Shown here: in pieces, positions 1 to 10,945 of the stretch | Layout of the letters: every line of letters begins with the position of its first letter | Numbering within the stretch: position 1 is the first letter of the stretch | Assembly: GCA_018857735.1 (NCBI GenBank) | Contig: JABMCL010001016.1 | Location: forward strand, 1 to 64,000 | Reading direction: 5' to 3' | Origin: Alviniconcha marisindica | Taxonomy: Eukaryota > Mollusca > Gastropoda > Provannidae | Length of the DNA stretch: 64,000 nucleotides | Notes under the pieces: model-generated | Database searches by the model: none | Seen by the model: the letters and a program-made list of their open reading frames with translations, nothing else | What the model was told of the DNA's origin: nothing | Translations under genes and position numbers: made by a program

Positions 1-500
1 TGTTTTGCCAAAACCAGGTTGAAAATGAAGATCACTTCCTTTTGGTTTGTCTCTGTACATGGATCTAAGAAACAGATTCCTTGAACAAAAAGGTATTCAG
101 TCGTTACAGAACATATTGAGAAGGAAAAACACTGAAGGTTGTCGATTGCTATCAAAGTTCATTTTCCATGCTATTAACAGAAGAAAACTATATGCAGATG
201 TGTAAGCACCTGGGATGATATTGACTAGAAATGACTCACTTTATTGACCGACACACATTATTTTGTCGTCATCTACCACCATAATGTCTCATTTTCCAGG
301 TGCGACTGTTTGGTCCGCTTTTCTTTTGTTTATTGTTTTTGTTTGTGGTTTGTTTGTTTGTTGATATGTGTCTTGTTTGTCTGTGTGGTTTTTCTGTTTG
401 TATGTCTTATTTGTCTGTCTGTGTGCATAATTTAGTTTTGTATTTGCGGTTGTGTATGGGTCTATGGCCAAAATACAATAAACCATCTGAATCTCTCTCT
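1..500 (+). mobile_element. LINE ORF2 3' end and 3' UTR fragment
   Basis: Bases 1-202 read, across one frameshift near base 45, as the end of a non-LTR retrotransposon ORF2: a segment with VENEDHFLLVC, then LYMDLRNRFLEQKG, ending in a stop at 202. This matches the usual tail after the reverse transcriptase, where a Cys/His region is followed by E-x-HFL-x-x-C and a D-L-R motif. The AT-rich stretch to about 485 would be the 3' UTR. It ends in an AATAAA-like stretch and CTGAATCT, which runs into a TC microsatellite. The 5' part of the element lies outside the window. It may belong to the same family as the element at 3.4-8.5 kb, but that cannot be shown from this piece alone. Confidence 0.55.
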
Positions 501-504
501 CCTT

Positions 505-586
<82 letters not shown>
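500..586. repeat. (TC)n microsatellite
   Basis: About 38 uninterrupted TC dinucleotides follow the LINE tail directly and lead into the first unit of the 91-bp satellite. Confidence 0.95.
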
Positions 587-587
<1 letters not shown>

Positions 588-2235
588 ATCCGGGTATATT
601 ATCGGTAATTTGCATGTATATGAACAACCGCGTTCAGCTCACTCGCGTGTGTAATTGCGCTATAGAATTTTTTGATCTTGTTGTTGTTGTTTTTGGCGTG
701 TATACGTACGTCTCTTGATTCGTATTTCTTTCACTCTATTTGTCTCTGAATGTGTGCAGTAGTTTCCGGCTATATTATCACTCATTGTAGGTGTAAGTGT
801 ACGTTTCTTGATCCGTGTTTCTCACTCTCTTTTTCTTTCAATGTTTCTATCCGTGTTCGGCTATGCTGTCACTGATTGTACGTGTATAGGTACGTCTCTT
901 GATCAGCGTTTCTCTCACTCTGTCTCTCTCTCCGTCTCAGTGTCCGGGTATATTATCGGTAGTTTCATGTATGGGAAGAAGCGAGTTCAGCTCACTCAGC
1001 GTGTAATAACGCTCTAGAATTGTTTTGGTTTTTAATTTTGCGTGTATACGTACGTCTCTTGGTTCGTATTTCTTTCTCTCTGGTTTTCTCAGAATGTCTG
1101 TAACAGGGTCTGGCTATATTATGACTCATTGTATGTCATATACGTCTCTGCATTTTTTGAATATCTGTATTAGTGTTGGGCTATATTGTCACTGATTGTA
1201 CGTGTGTATGTTATATATGTACGGCTGTTGATCCACGTTTTTCTGTCTCTCTTTCTCTGTATCTGTCTCAGTGTATAGTATCGGTAAATCTGCGTGTATA
1301 CGTACGTCTCTTGATTCGTATTTCTTTGTCTCTCTTTGTGTCTGAATGTGTGCGGCATTGTCTGACTATAATTTATTATCACTCATTCTAGGTTTCAGTC
1401 TACGTCTCTTGATCCGTGTTTCTCACTCTTTTTCTGTGAATGTTCCTATCTGTGTTCAGCTAAATTGTCACCGATTCTACGTGTATAGATACGTCTCCGG
1501 ATCCGCATTTCTCTCTGTGTGTCTCTTTCTCTCTGTCTGTCTCAGTGTACGGGTATATTATCCATAATTCTGCGTGTATACATACGCCTGTTCATTCGTT
1601 TTTGTTTCTCTCTCTTTCTGTCTGAATGTGTGTACCAGTTTCCGGCTATATGATCACTCATTTTAGGTGTAAGTGTACGTCTCTTGATCCGTTTTTCTCT
1701 CTCACATTTTCTCTGTCAGTTTTGGGCTATATTTTCACTGATTGTACATGTATAGCTCTCTCTGTCTGTCTGTTTCTGTCTGTCTGTCTGTCTCTGTCTC
1801 TCTGTCTCTCTGTCTGTCTGTCTAGGTATATTATCTGGAATATTCATGTATGTGAACAAGCGCGTTGAGCTCTCTTAGCGTGTAATAGAGCTCTCTTAGC
1901 GTGTAATAGAGCTATAGAAAATGGACGTTTTTTGTGTTTGCTGTTGTTGTTGTTTTTTCGGGTGTCTCTTGATTCGTATTTCTTTCTCTCTCTTTGTCTC
2001 GGAATGTCTGTACCAGTGTCCGGCTATATTGTGACTCACTGTATATGCATGTACGTCTCTTTGTCGTCTTTTGATCGTGTTTGTCTCTGATTATTTGTAT
2101 TAGTGTTCGGCTAGGCTGTGACTCATTGTACGTGTATAAGCACGTCTCGTGATCTGCGTTTGTCTCTTTATTTATCTCTGTCTGTTTCAGTGTTCGGGTA
2201 TATTATCGCTCATTCTGCAAGTGTACATCTCTTGA
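587..2235 (+). repeat. ~91-bp satellite, block 1 (diverged)
   Basis: This is a degenerate tandem repeat. Each unit carries, in order, GTCTGTATCAGTGTCCGGC, a TATATTATCACTCATTG stretch, GTATATGTACGTCTC, TTGATCCGTG and a pyrimidine tract of varying length. About 16-18 units can be followed. They differ by point changes and by the length of the TC tract. Short ORFs across it are by-products of the repeat. Confidence 0.85.
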
Positions 2236-2592
2236 TCCACGTCTCTCTCTCTTCGCTGGAGCGTCCTCTGGAACTCCCTGCCTCAAAATATAAAATCATG
2301 TATTTCTGTTCGTTGTTTCAAACATAATCTGCACAAATATATGTCTGAGAATAACCTTTCGTCAAATTTGGACGGATTTGTTTGAATCACACGTTTGCCT
2401 AAAAATGTGAGTGTTGTATACATGTATGCCCATGAAAGAAATTTAATTCTGATGTTTCTGCACATTTGTAGACACTGTGAAACTGCATTAATCAATTGTT
2501 TAATCGTGCTTATAATATTTGTTTGCGTTATGGTCGTGTTTATTTGTGTTTGTAGTAAGGACTGGCTGTTAGATAGGTTCAAATGGACCTAA
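2236..2592 (+). mobile_element. LINE 3' end fragment inside the satellite
   Basis: Bases about 2250-2345 translate to a segment with W-S-V-L-WNSLPQNIK followed by a C-F-K-H-N-L-H-K-Y stretch. This resembles the WNSLP...FK..L C-terminus common to many CR1/L2/Jockey-like ORF2 proteins. The remaining AT-rich sequence to about 2590 is plausible 3' UTR and ends at another TC microsatellite. It is short and diverged, so the call rests on one motif. Confidence 0.4.
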
Positions 2593-2596
2593 CGGA

Positions 2597-2658
<62 letters not shown>

Positions 2659-3100
2659 CTCTCTCTTTGTATCAGTGTCCGGCTATATTATCACTCATTG
2701 TATGTGTATATGTACGTCTCTTGATTCGTTTTTGTCTCTCTGATTCTCTTTCATTGTCTGTATTAGTGTCGGGATCTTTTATCAGTCATTGCACGTGTAT
2801 GTGTACGTCTCTTGATGCATGTTTTTCTCTTCCTCTCTGAAAGTCTGTATGAGTATCCGGCTATATTTTCACTTATTGTGTGTGTATGTGGACGTCTCTT
2901 GATTCGTGTTTCTCTCTCTCTCTCTCTCTCTCTCTGACTGTCTGTATCAGTGTTCGGCTATATTGTCACTCATTGTATGTGTATATGTACGTCTTTTGAT
3001 CCGCGTATCTCTATTTTTCTCTGTCTGTCACAGTGTGCGGTTATTTGATCACTCATTGTACGTGTATATGTACTTCTCTTGATCCCTCTCTCTCTCTCTG
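2593..3100 (+). repeat. (TC)n microsatellite then ~91-bp satellite, block 2
   Basis: A TC tract at 2598-2665 runs straight into about 4-5 satellite units with the same landmarks as block 1 (GTCCGGCTATATTATCACTC, GTATATGTACGTCTC). The block ends in a short TC tract at 3085-3100, where LINE-flanking sequence begins. Confidence 0.85.
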
Positions 3101-3468
3101 GGGGTGAGCTCGAACTCACAGAGGATCAACAGGCACGCAGAACGTCGCTCCTGTGTGTTCTTTAATTAATCGTATATGGTGCATTGTTTCTTCTGGATGT
3201 ACGACGCATCGGTTTCCTAACGTCCTGGCGAGCACGCAGATATATTTTTGGACTCTCAGAACCAAAGGTGACCGGGTGACCGGACATTTTCTGTTTTGAA
3301 ATTTTGTTAAACAGTTCGTCATTATTATTCTTTCCTGTCGTTGGGCTTAGGCCAGGCATGCTATGACTTGGACTATGTTATATCTCTGGACCAGTGCTGC
3401 ACGTGCTTCAGTAAAGCTGACTTTGTTGTTGTGTGGCAAGCGTGTTTGATTTGTGTTTCCAGTCGCCA

Positions 3469-3897
3469 TGCCCTCTTCGTCGCTGGACTTTAGAGCGATT
3501 TGCGGCCGTTTTGTGTTCACTTACACCGGCTTCATATACAGACGGGGAAGGTATAGACTGACCATGAGAGTGCGTGTGCTGACAGCAAGCAGTAGACTGA
3601 AGCATGTCATGGTGGGGTTGATCCTCACTGTGTTCTTCACTGGGGATCTTCTGCTGAGGTGTGGCGATGTAGAGACGAACCCGGGGCCAAAGTCAGACAA
3701 CATGAGACGGACAAGACTGAACAGTGGGAACCGGATCGACACCACCCCGACTGCAGCCTCCAGAAATGAAGTGACAGGGACTGAAACTGAGCCGACATTG
3801 AAAGATGTTGTGTCTCTTCTGATGTCGATGAACAGCAAGTTTGACGATATGAAAACGGACATGAATCAAAATGAAAGAATAGTACAACTTGAAGATT
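3469..3897 (+). pseudogene. LINE ORF1 N-terminus with a 2A-like peptide
   Basis: The start at 3469 (context GCCATGC) is preferred over an upstream in-frame ATG at 3453. The product has a basic N-terminus, a hydrophobic stretch containing VGLILTVFF, then LLLRCGDVETNPGP. The last eight residues, DVETNPGP (3666-3689), match the 2A consensus D-[VI]-E-x-N-P-G-P, at which ribosomes skip the final Gly-Pro bond. Similar 2A peptides are known in APE-type LINEs of sea urchins, amphioxus and molluscs, where the hydrophobic residues before the motif can also act as a secretory signal. After the 2A comes a polar stretch and the start of a coiled coil. The frame ends at 3897 after a frameshift. Confidence 0.8.
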
Positions 3898-4436
3898 GAA
3901 GTACAAAACATGAAAGAAGTGATGTCTGAACTAACAGTTGAGAATAAAAACTTGAAGGCGCAACTCCAGGACTTAGCAAGGAAGACTGATGACTTAGAGT
4001 GTCGGTCCAAGAGGAATAATCTCTTTTTCTATGGAATTCCAAGAGCAGACAACGAGACGTCGCAGGACTGTGAAAACATTGTGCGCAATCTCATAACAGA
4101 CAAACTGGAGTTGGCTGATGATACTGAGTTTGGTCGAGTCCATCGACTGAGTGGTAAACCTAACTCCCCTGTAGTGGCACGGTGTTGTTTCTACAAACAC
4201 AAAGAAAGGATCACGAAAGAAGTCTTGTCCGTCTCAAACTGAAGGGAAGAAGCACCTTTATCACTGAAGATTTCCCTCCTAGAGTGAGGGAGATAAGGAA
4301 GGCGCTGACCCCGCATCTCATTACAGCCAGGAACACAGGAAAACGGGCAACAATGATATATGACCATTTACTGATAGACGGTAAGAAATTTGTTTTAGAC
4401 AAAGACAATGAGCTGAAAGAACTCAGTCATGCATAG
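3889..4436 (+). pseudogene. LINE ORF1 coiled coil, RRM-like and C-terminal parts
   Basis: Two overlapping frames continue ORF1. The frame from 3889 to 4242 has a heptad-rich coiled coil (NMKEVMSELTVENKNLKAQL), then RSKRNNLFFYGIP, the entry strand of the L1-ORF1p-type RRM. The frame from 4182 to 4436 has ITEDFPPRVREIRKAL and a YDHLLIDGKKF stretch, the usual C-terminal domain of such proteins. The family role is nucleic-acid chaperoning as a coiled-coil multimer. Two frameshifts, near 3890 and 4220, break it. Confidence 0.75.
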
Positions 4437-5700
4437 GATACCGGCCGACCCAGTGATTTCTCTACGTCAGTACCATACCATACCGTCCCACAGCAGTTCA
4501 GTGTGTATGTTGATTGATGATGATATTCATATACAAACAGATGGTTGTCTTGAAACTGATGTTCGTGTGGAAACTGAAGCAAGCAAGAGTGACGGTGAGC
4601 CTGGGACTGAAAGACAGACCTTATGTAGTGACAGTGCTGAATTGACTGATAAGACTTTCCATTTCAAGCACTTGTCGTTCTTGCACTGGAATGTTAACGG
4701 TCTCCTTACCAGATCCAAACACAAAAAGGTTCAAACGAATGCTTATTTATTTTAACACTGACACGTAGTATGCACATTTTCTGGGAAATCCCCGTTATCA
4801 AGCCACAAAACGACACTTAAACAACAGATAAACGGTCAAAAATGATGAAAAATGAATGAAAAAGACTTATCTCGTTTTAGTTTAGTTTTTACAGCTTGTT
4901 CGGTGTTTGGAAGATTGCTGGCATGACAATGACGTCAAATTTGGTCTCCTTACCAAATGGAAAGACAGAGAACTGATCCAGTATAATTATTTGTTCCTTC
5001 CATTTTGTATGTCTCGTTGAGGCATTTGTTAACTACTTAGAATCAAGTGTGTTTTCAAGTCATACAGTGTTTTGTAAGCCAGCTATAAAACTGACTAAAC
5101 AGGGGAGAAAATTGGGAGGCGTTCTGTGTTTGATCAAAGCAAATTTGTTCCGTATGTAAGGGAGATCAAGTGTGGCCGCGGCCTTTTTTTTTTAATTCTT
5201 TTTTTAAATTTTTTTATTATTTTTTTATTATTGGATAAAAGGCTGTTTTGGGTTCCACAATGATGTTGTTTACATGTGTGCATATGTACCTCCAGAAAAT
5301 TCTCCTTACTATTCGGCGTTTGATATAGACGATGGAATTTCTTTACCTGAAGAAAGTTTGGCTGATGTAATGTTATCGTTGGATGATGTTTATATACTCT
5401 TGTGTGGCGATTTGAATAATAGAACAGCCAACGAGGTTCCTACAAGCCAAAGTGATAATGATGTCTTTGCACGTGCTGCTGAGGAAACACCAACGAGATA
5501 TTCGGAGGACACTATTGAATTCATTCGGGAAAAAGTTATTGAATATGTGTACCGCTTTTGGATTGAATATTTTGAATGGAGTTTGTAATGGCGACCTACA
5601 GGGTCGTTATACATTCATGTATAATTCTGGAAATAGGGTGAGTAATTATTTTATTGTTTTCCGATTATCTTTTTGCTCTTATTCAACATGACTGTCGCCT
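4429..5700 (+). pseudogene. LINE ORF2 apurinic-type endonuclease (broken)
   Basis: The first segment (4429-4755) ends in LSFLHWNVNGL, the N-terminal strand of APE endonucleases with the metal-site Asn. After an AT-rich stretch the fold resumes with GRKLGGVLCLIK (about 5100), then VYMCAYVPPENSPYYSAF and LLCGDLNNRT (about 5400, the GD-x-N motif). It ends near 5650 with NGVCNGDLQGRYTF and a G-N-R-V-S-N-Y stretch. A SDHLPL triad motif is readable near 5730. The domain order is complete, but stops and frameshifts interrupt it. Confidence 0.75.
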
Positions 5701-6145
5701 TCGTGTTATGGAAAGAATCGAGTCAGACCATTTGCCATTGAAATTGTATATAAATGATGAAGAAATAATAGGACCTACAGCAGAAGCAGATATAAATGAA
5801 TGTACTTAAAAGTTTATATGGAAAGCTGACTGTGCCTTGCAATTTATTGAATCTATTCATTCTGATCAAACCAACGAACAACTGAGTCTCGCCTCCAGTC
5901 TAATTGATGTGGATATTAAGGAGGCACTGAAATCCTTCAATGACTGTTTAAAACAGAATGCCGAGCACATGAAAAGGAAAACATGTGTTAAAAGACCAAA
6001 GAAGATGGATGAATGGTATGATGAAGAGTGTAGGGCTGCTAGAAAAAAACGTTAGGAAGCTACTACGCAAATTTCGTAAATCATTATATCGTGCAGAAAG
6101 AGTGGACTATTGTTGTGCTAGAAGAGAGTATACAAAATATGTATA
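5701..6145 (+). pseudogene. LINE ORF2 linker between endonuclease and reverse transcriptase
   Basis: The SDHLPL motif is followed by a lysine-rich linker with MDEWYDEECRAARKKR, then, after a stop, a KLLRKFRKSLY and REYTK segment. W-x-D-x-E-C is typical of LINE linkers. The reading ends at the sequence TATACAAAA just before a TA microsatellite. Its natural continuation (KKLLQQKKKKFHEN) is found inverted at 8487 on the minus strand. Confidence 0.7.
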
Positions 6146-6165
6146 GCCGGTCACTGTATGATGTA

Positions 6166-6167
6166 TG

Positions 6168-6256
<89 letters not shown>
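6166..6256. repeat. (TA)n(GA)n compound microsatellite
   Basis: A TA tract at about 6172-6212 is followed directly by a GA tract to 6256. It lies exactly at the end of the LINE 5' half and so marks a proposed inversion breakpoint. Confidence 0.95.
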
Positions 6257-6259
<3 letters not shown>

Positions 6260-6362
6260 AACAAAGTCCAAGCATGTATTAGTCTTGAAAACGTTTACTC
6301 CAGATTTTCGCCCACCTTGGGGCTTTTTCAAGGCCTGCCCGGTCGGCTTGACTGATTCCTAA
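6257..6362 (-). repeat. Dispersed ~105-bp hairpin element, copy 1
   Basis: The minus strand reads, in order, a segment near GACCGGGCAGGCCTTGAAAA, then GCCCCAAGGTGGGC (able to form a hairpin), GAAAATCTGGAGTAAACG, and ends near TGGACTTTGTTATA. A second copy at 15738-15842 on the plus strand shares this order. Both copies sit next to TC/GA microsatellites. The stem-plus-GAAA order recalls, but does not satisfy, the core of type I hammerhead ribozymes. Confidence 0.6.
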
Positions 6363-6384
6363 TATATATATATTTAGACAGAAA

Positions 6385-6701
6385 TATCAGTGATAATATA
6401 GCCGGTCACTAATACAGATATTCAAACAGAAAGAGAGAAACATAGATCAAGAGACGTACACATACACATGTAATGAATCATAATAGAGCCTGACACTCAT
6501 ACTCAGAGAGAAAGAGAGAGAAATACGGATTAAGAGACGTACATATAAACGTACAATGAGTAATCATATAGACCGATAATAATACCGACAGTCAGTGAGC
6601 AAGAGAGACACATACACGGACCAAGAGTCGTACATATACACGCAGAATGAGCGATAATATAGGCTGACAGAGAGAAACACACGGAGAAACGCGGATCAAT
6701 A

Positions 6702-6768
<67 letters not shown>

Positions 6769-6956
6769 ACAGTGACAATATAACCGAACTTCAACACAGA
6801 CAGTCAGAGAGAAAGAGAGAGAGAAAAACACGGATCAATAGACGGACATATGCACATACAATCAGTAACAACATAGCCAAACATTGATACAAACATTCAG
6901 AGGGAAAATGAGAGAGAAACACTGAGCATGGGACGTACATATACACGCCAAAATTA
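6385..6956 (-). repeat. ~91-bp satellite, block 3, inverted, with an internal (TA)n
   Basis: The same satellite as elsewhere in the first 10.5 kb, but here its landmarks read on the minus strand (for example GAGACGTACAT and GATAATATAGCC on plus). About six units are seen. A (TA)n tract at 6702-6764 replaces the TATATGTA part of one unit. The block abuts the 3' truncation of the inverted LINE half at 6957. Confidence 0.85.
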
Positions 6957-8485
6957 TTTGGGGTTCTCCTGTCCACACCTAAATAATGTTTCAAACCAAA
7001 CAAAATGTACATTATCAATCACCGAAGAGCTACTTTCCAGACCCCAAATCTCTGCTCCATAGAGAACAATCGGTTGTACTTGAGATTAAAAATCTTTAAA
7101 ATAAAATAAAAACATTAATCGAGTTGCAGTCAGTTCTATATAATTTACTCATGAGACACAGCAACGCCTTTTTTGCTCTACTTACCAAATCTTGACAAGC
7201 ATGGTAAAAACTAAGCCTTGTAGAAAAATATATACCAAGATATTTATTTGAGTTCACCACCTTCATCATACAATCATCATGGACCCATCTTTCTCTGGGC
7301 ACATACATACCCTCCCTTCCTAAACATTACTATATTACTTTTATTCATATTTACTTTAAGTTGCAACCTTGTCACAGCCCTAAATAGACTGTTAAGCTGA
7401 GTCTGGAGACCAATAACAGTTTCACATAGCAATATCATGTCATCTACAAATAATAATATCACTAACTGGACAAAATCACTGCTTAGGCTTACTCCATGTC
7501 TGCCGTTATTAATAATATCAAGGGCAAGCTCATTAATAAACAGTGAGAACAAAACAGGGCTAAAAACATCCACCTGTTTCACACCACAGGTACAGTTAAT
7601 ATGATCTATAAACTTAGCACCACATCTAACTGTAGCCTTCACATTTTCATACATACTTCTAACGCACTTATACAGTCTACCCTTAATACCATTTTTCAAA
7701 AGAATAGGCCAAAGTAATTTTCTCGATATCGAATCGAAGGCCTTCTCAAAATCTATAAAAGCCACATACAGCTTTCTATTCAAGGCAAACTGTTTCTGAA
7801 TCATTGCCATTAGTATAAACATATGGTCAACAGTTGAGTAGTCTTTTTTTAAACCCGCTTGACATTCTCCCATTAAATTTTGTTCAATCATGCCTGTAAC
7901 CTGTTGTTAATAATGAAATTATATAACTTACTACTGTTATCGCATAGAGATATTCCTCGGTAGTTGTTTGGATCATTCTAGTTACCCTTCTTAAAGAGGG
8001 GGAGGATTATGCTCTCTGTCCAACTATCTGGATATATACCACGATCAAACAAAACATTGAAAAGTTTAACCATAAAGTCCACTGCCAAATGTCCAGCATG
8101 CTTAAGTAAAGTCCACTGCCAAATGTCCAGCATGCTTAAGTAATTCACCAATAATACCGCCCGAACCTGCAGCCTTATCATTTTTTTAATCTTTGAAAGG
8201 GTAGTAAAACTTCTTCCCGTGTAATAGGTTTGTCATTATAAACATCACCTTCATAAGTTTCAAAATCGTCATCAGAATCTTGGTCCTGGTTATCTTGCTC
8301 AAGCACCTTTTGAAAGTGGTTAAACCAATCCTGTTCCGAAATACTGTTACGGGGCTGATACTTTTTCTTTGAGATTTTTTTCGCATATTCTGCCAGAAAG
8401 CCTGTTACTGGTCAACTGACTGCATACGATTATTCAACACATTTTCATGGAACTTCTTTTTCTTTTGTTGCAACAGTTTTTTGTT

Positions 8486-8487
<2 letters not shown>
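6957..8487 (-). mobile_element. LINE 3' half: reverse transcriptase, inverted, degraded
   Basis: Read on the minus strand from 8487 down, this is the continuation of a LINE ORF2: the linker KLLQQKKKKFHEN and QAFWQNM, an acidic segment before DKPITREEVLL, then the reverse transcriptase. The latter has AGHLAVDFMVKLFNVLFDRG, SWTESIILPLFKKGN, a Y-x-G-x-SL segment, the frame at 7277-7891 with ECQAGLKKDYSTVDH, AFIDFEKAFDSI and catalytic FVDDM, and the thumb to LYGAEIWGLESS and FGLKHYLGVDRRTPNNF at 6960. A 33-34-bp segment around 8065-8140 is tandemly duplicated and causes one frame break. It is truncated at 6957 where satellite sequence begins. Confidence 0.88.
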
Positions 8488-8547
<60 letters not shown>

Positions 8548-8548
8548 T
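8488..8548. repeat. (TA)n(CA)n microsatellite
   Basis: A TA tract at about 8491-8533 and a short CA tract lie directly at the 5' border of the inverted LINE half, mirroring the TA tract at 6172-6212. Confidence 0.95.
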
Positions 8549-8915
8549 CTCTTGATCCGCGTTTCCCTCTCTGTGTCTGTCTGCCTCAATGACCGGCTAT
8601 TTTATTGTATGTGTATATGTACGTCTCTTGATCCGTGTTTCCCTCTCTCTTTCTCTCTGAATGTCTGTATCAGTGTTCAGCGATATTACCACTCACTGTA
8701 TGTGTATATGTACGCCTCTTCATCCGTATTCGTCTCTCTCTTTATTTCTGAATATCTGTAGCAATGTTTGGCTATATTATGACTCATTGTACGCGTATAG
8801 GTAAGTCTCTTGATCTGCGTTTCTCTCTCTCGGCTTTTTCTGTCTCGATGTCCGGCTTTATGATTACTCATTGTACGTGTATATGTACGTCTCTTGATCC
8901 GTGTTTTTCAAAGAC
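8549..8915 (+). repeat. ~91-bp satellite, block 4
   Basis: About four units in plus orientation. Successive GTACGYCTCTT landmarks at about 8619 and 8710 give the 91-bp period directly. Confidence 0.85.
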
Positions 8916-9510
8916 TCAAAGACTATCAACAAAACAATCAGCTTGACCTTTCACCTGGGGCACGTTATTTTATCGCAGCACCGCTGATACGAAGTAGTCC
9001 GTTAATAAAACGTTGCTTCTACCGTACACAATACTTAATTTCGACCCAAAATAAACACTAAACATGAAGTCAGTTAAGCAAAATATTATACTAAAAAAAG
9101 CATTGATCGAAACTCACAACAATTCACTGCTAAACAGAGAAGGCTGCGCCAGCCGTGCAAACGACAGCTATAAAAAAGAAAGAAAAAAGAAAAAAAGAGA
9201 AGAAAAAAACTAGCTCGATCCTGCGTCTAAATAAACACGTACACATTATAAGTGCCAAATTATATTACACATGGTGCATAAAAAGGAGTAGGTAAACAAA
9301 CAACAAGCGGTCAAAATGTTAAGGGAGAAAATAGATTCGAATCTGGTGTGACGTTACACTACATGTACGCAGGGCTTCAAAACAAAAGCGTCGTCTGCTC
9401 CTCTTCCCGGTTTACTAGCAGTAGGCCTGCAGTTAATGAAATTGCGTGAATATGATAACCGGGGCGGGATTACTGTAAAGACGTGTACAAAGCGCACTTG
9501 CTCACATCTG
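8916..9510. other. Non-repetitive interval, no gene seen
   Basis: This AT-rich sequence lies between two satellite blocks. I see no open frame of substance, no splice-flanked exon and no recognisable element. Confidence 0.5.
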
Positions 9511-9701
9511 GTTAGTGTTTTTCTGTCTCGTTCTCTCTGAATGTCTGTGTCAGAGCGCGGCTATATTGTCACTCATTGTATGTGTAGCCTATATATCTAC
9601 GTCTCTTGATCCGTGTTTTTTCTCTCTCTTTGGCTCTGAATGTGGGTACCAGTATCCGGCTACATTATTACTACGTGTATATGTACGTCTCATGATCCGT
9701 G

Positions 9702-9761
<60 letters not shown>

Positions 9762-10545
9762 TTCGTCTCCGAACGTCTGTACCAGAGTTCGGCTATATTG
9801 TCACTCATTGTATGTGCATATGCACGTCTCTTGATCCGTGTTTCTTTCTCTCTTTCTCTTTGATTGTCTCACAGTGTATTAATGTCCGACTGTATTATCA
9901 CTCATTGTATTTGTATATGTACGTGTCTTAATCCATCCGTGTTTTGTTTGTTTGTTTGGTTGTTTTTTTGTGTTGTCATTTGTTTGTTGTTTGTTTGTTT
10001 GTTTATTTGTTTTTTGTTTATTTTTGTTTTCTGGGTTTTTTTGTTGTTTTTTGCGGGGGTAGGGGTGGGTCTTTCTTTGTGAATGTCTCTATTAGTGTCC
10101 AGCTAATTATGAGTCCTTGTATTTGTATATGTACGTCTCTTGATCCATGTTTCTCTTTCTCTTTCTCTCTGAATGTTTGTATCGGAGTCCGGCGATATTA
10201 TCACTCGTATTTGTATATATGTACGTCTCTCCGTCCATGTTTATCTCTCTCTGTGAATGTTTGTACTAGTGTCCGGCTATATTATGATTTATTGTATGCC
10301 TACATGTACGTCTCTTGATCCGTCCTGATATAACCGCACTGGGCGTAAAACACCAATTTACTTACGTCTCTTGATCCGTGTTTCTGTCTTTCCCTCTGAA
10401 AGTGTGTATCGGTGCCCGTCTCTACTATAACCCATTGTATGTGTATATGTACGTCTCTTGATCAGTGTTTCTCTCCGTCTTTCTCTTAACTGTCAGTATC
10501 AGTGTCCTGCTATATTATCACTTATTGTACGTATATATGTATCAT
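9511..10545 (+). repeat. ~91-bp satellite, block 5
   Basis: About ten units in plus orientation with an expanded TC tract at 9706-9758. A T/G-rich stretch with repeated GTTT (9935-10075) interrupts the block. The block also contains a short GGGCGTAAAACACCAA motif (about 10337-10362), seen again at 20730 and 38680, which belongs to a dispersed SINE-like tail. Confidence 0.85.
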
Positions 10546-10579
10546 TTGTGGCTTCAGGACCGAGAGGAGCCGTATCTCC

Positions 10580-10945
10580 TTCGGGTCGAGAGGAGACCTT
10601 GCCATGCGTGGCTTTATCAAGGCCGAGAGAATTGTCAGGGGTGACCTGGCCATGATGGCCTTGCCATAAGAGACCTTGTCATGGAGATCTTGCCATGGGT
10701 GACCTTGCCACGGAGACCTTGCCGTGGAGATTTTTCCATGGAGACTTTTCCATGGAAACCATGCCGCCATGGCGACGTTGCCATGGGAGATCACGCCATG
10801 GAGATCTTGTCATGGAGACCGTGTCATGGGTGATCTTGTCATGGGTGATCTTGCCATGGAGATTTTGCCGCCATGGGGACCTTGCCATGGAGATCTTGCC
10901 ATGGAGATCATGCCATGGAGACCTTGCCATGGGAGACCATAGAAC
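10580..10945. repeat. CCATGG-rich minisatellite
   Basis: Short units of about 15-18 bp are built on TTGCCATGGAGA. The palindrome CCATGG recurs more than ten times. Open frames on both strands (MEILPW, CHGD and similar) arise from the repeat and are not genes. Confidence 0.85.

Larger units (their letters stand above)
3101..6145 (+). mobile_element. LINE 5' half: ORF1 and endonuclease part of ORF2, degraded
   Basis: This is the 5' half of an APE-type non-LTR retrotransposon on the plus strand. It contains a 5' leader (about 3100-3468), an ORF1 broken by frameshifts (3469-4436), the start of ORF2 with the endonuclease (4429-5700, with an AT-rich foreign or decayed stretch around 4750-5230), and the linker before the reverse transcriptase (5710-6145). 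It stops at a TA/GA microsatellite. The reverse transcriptase half of what looks like the same copy lies on the minus strand at 6960-8487. Several in-frame stops and frameshifts make it non-coding today. Confidence 0.85.

Noticed and set aside
3101..8487. Twin-priming as the cause of the split LINE
   Set aside because: Twin priming places the inverted 5' part before the 3' part. Here the 3' ends face each other and satellite sequence is included in the inverted piece.
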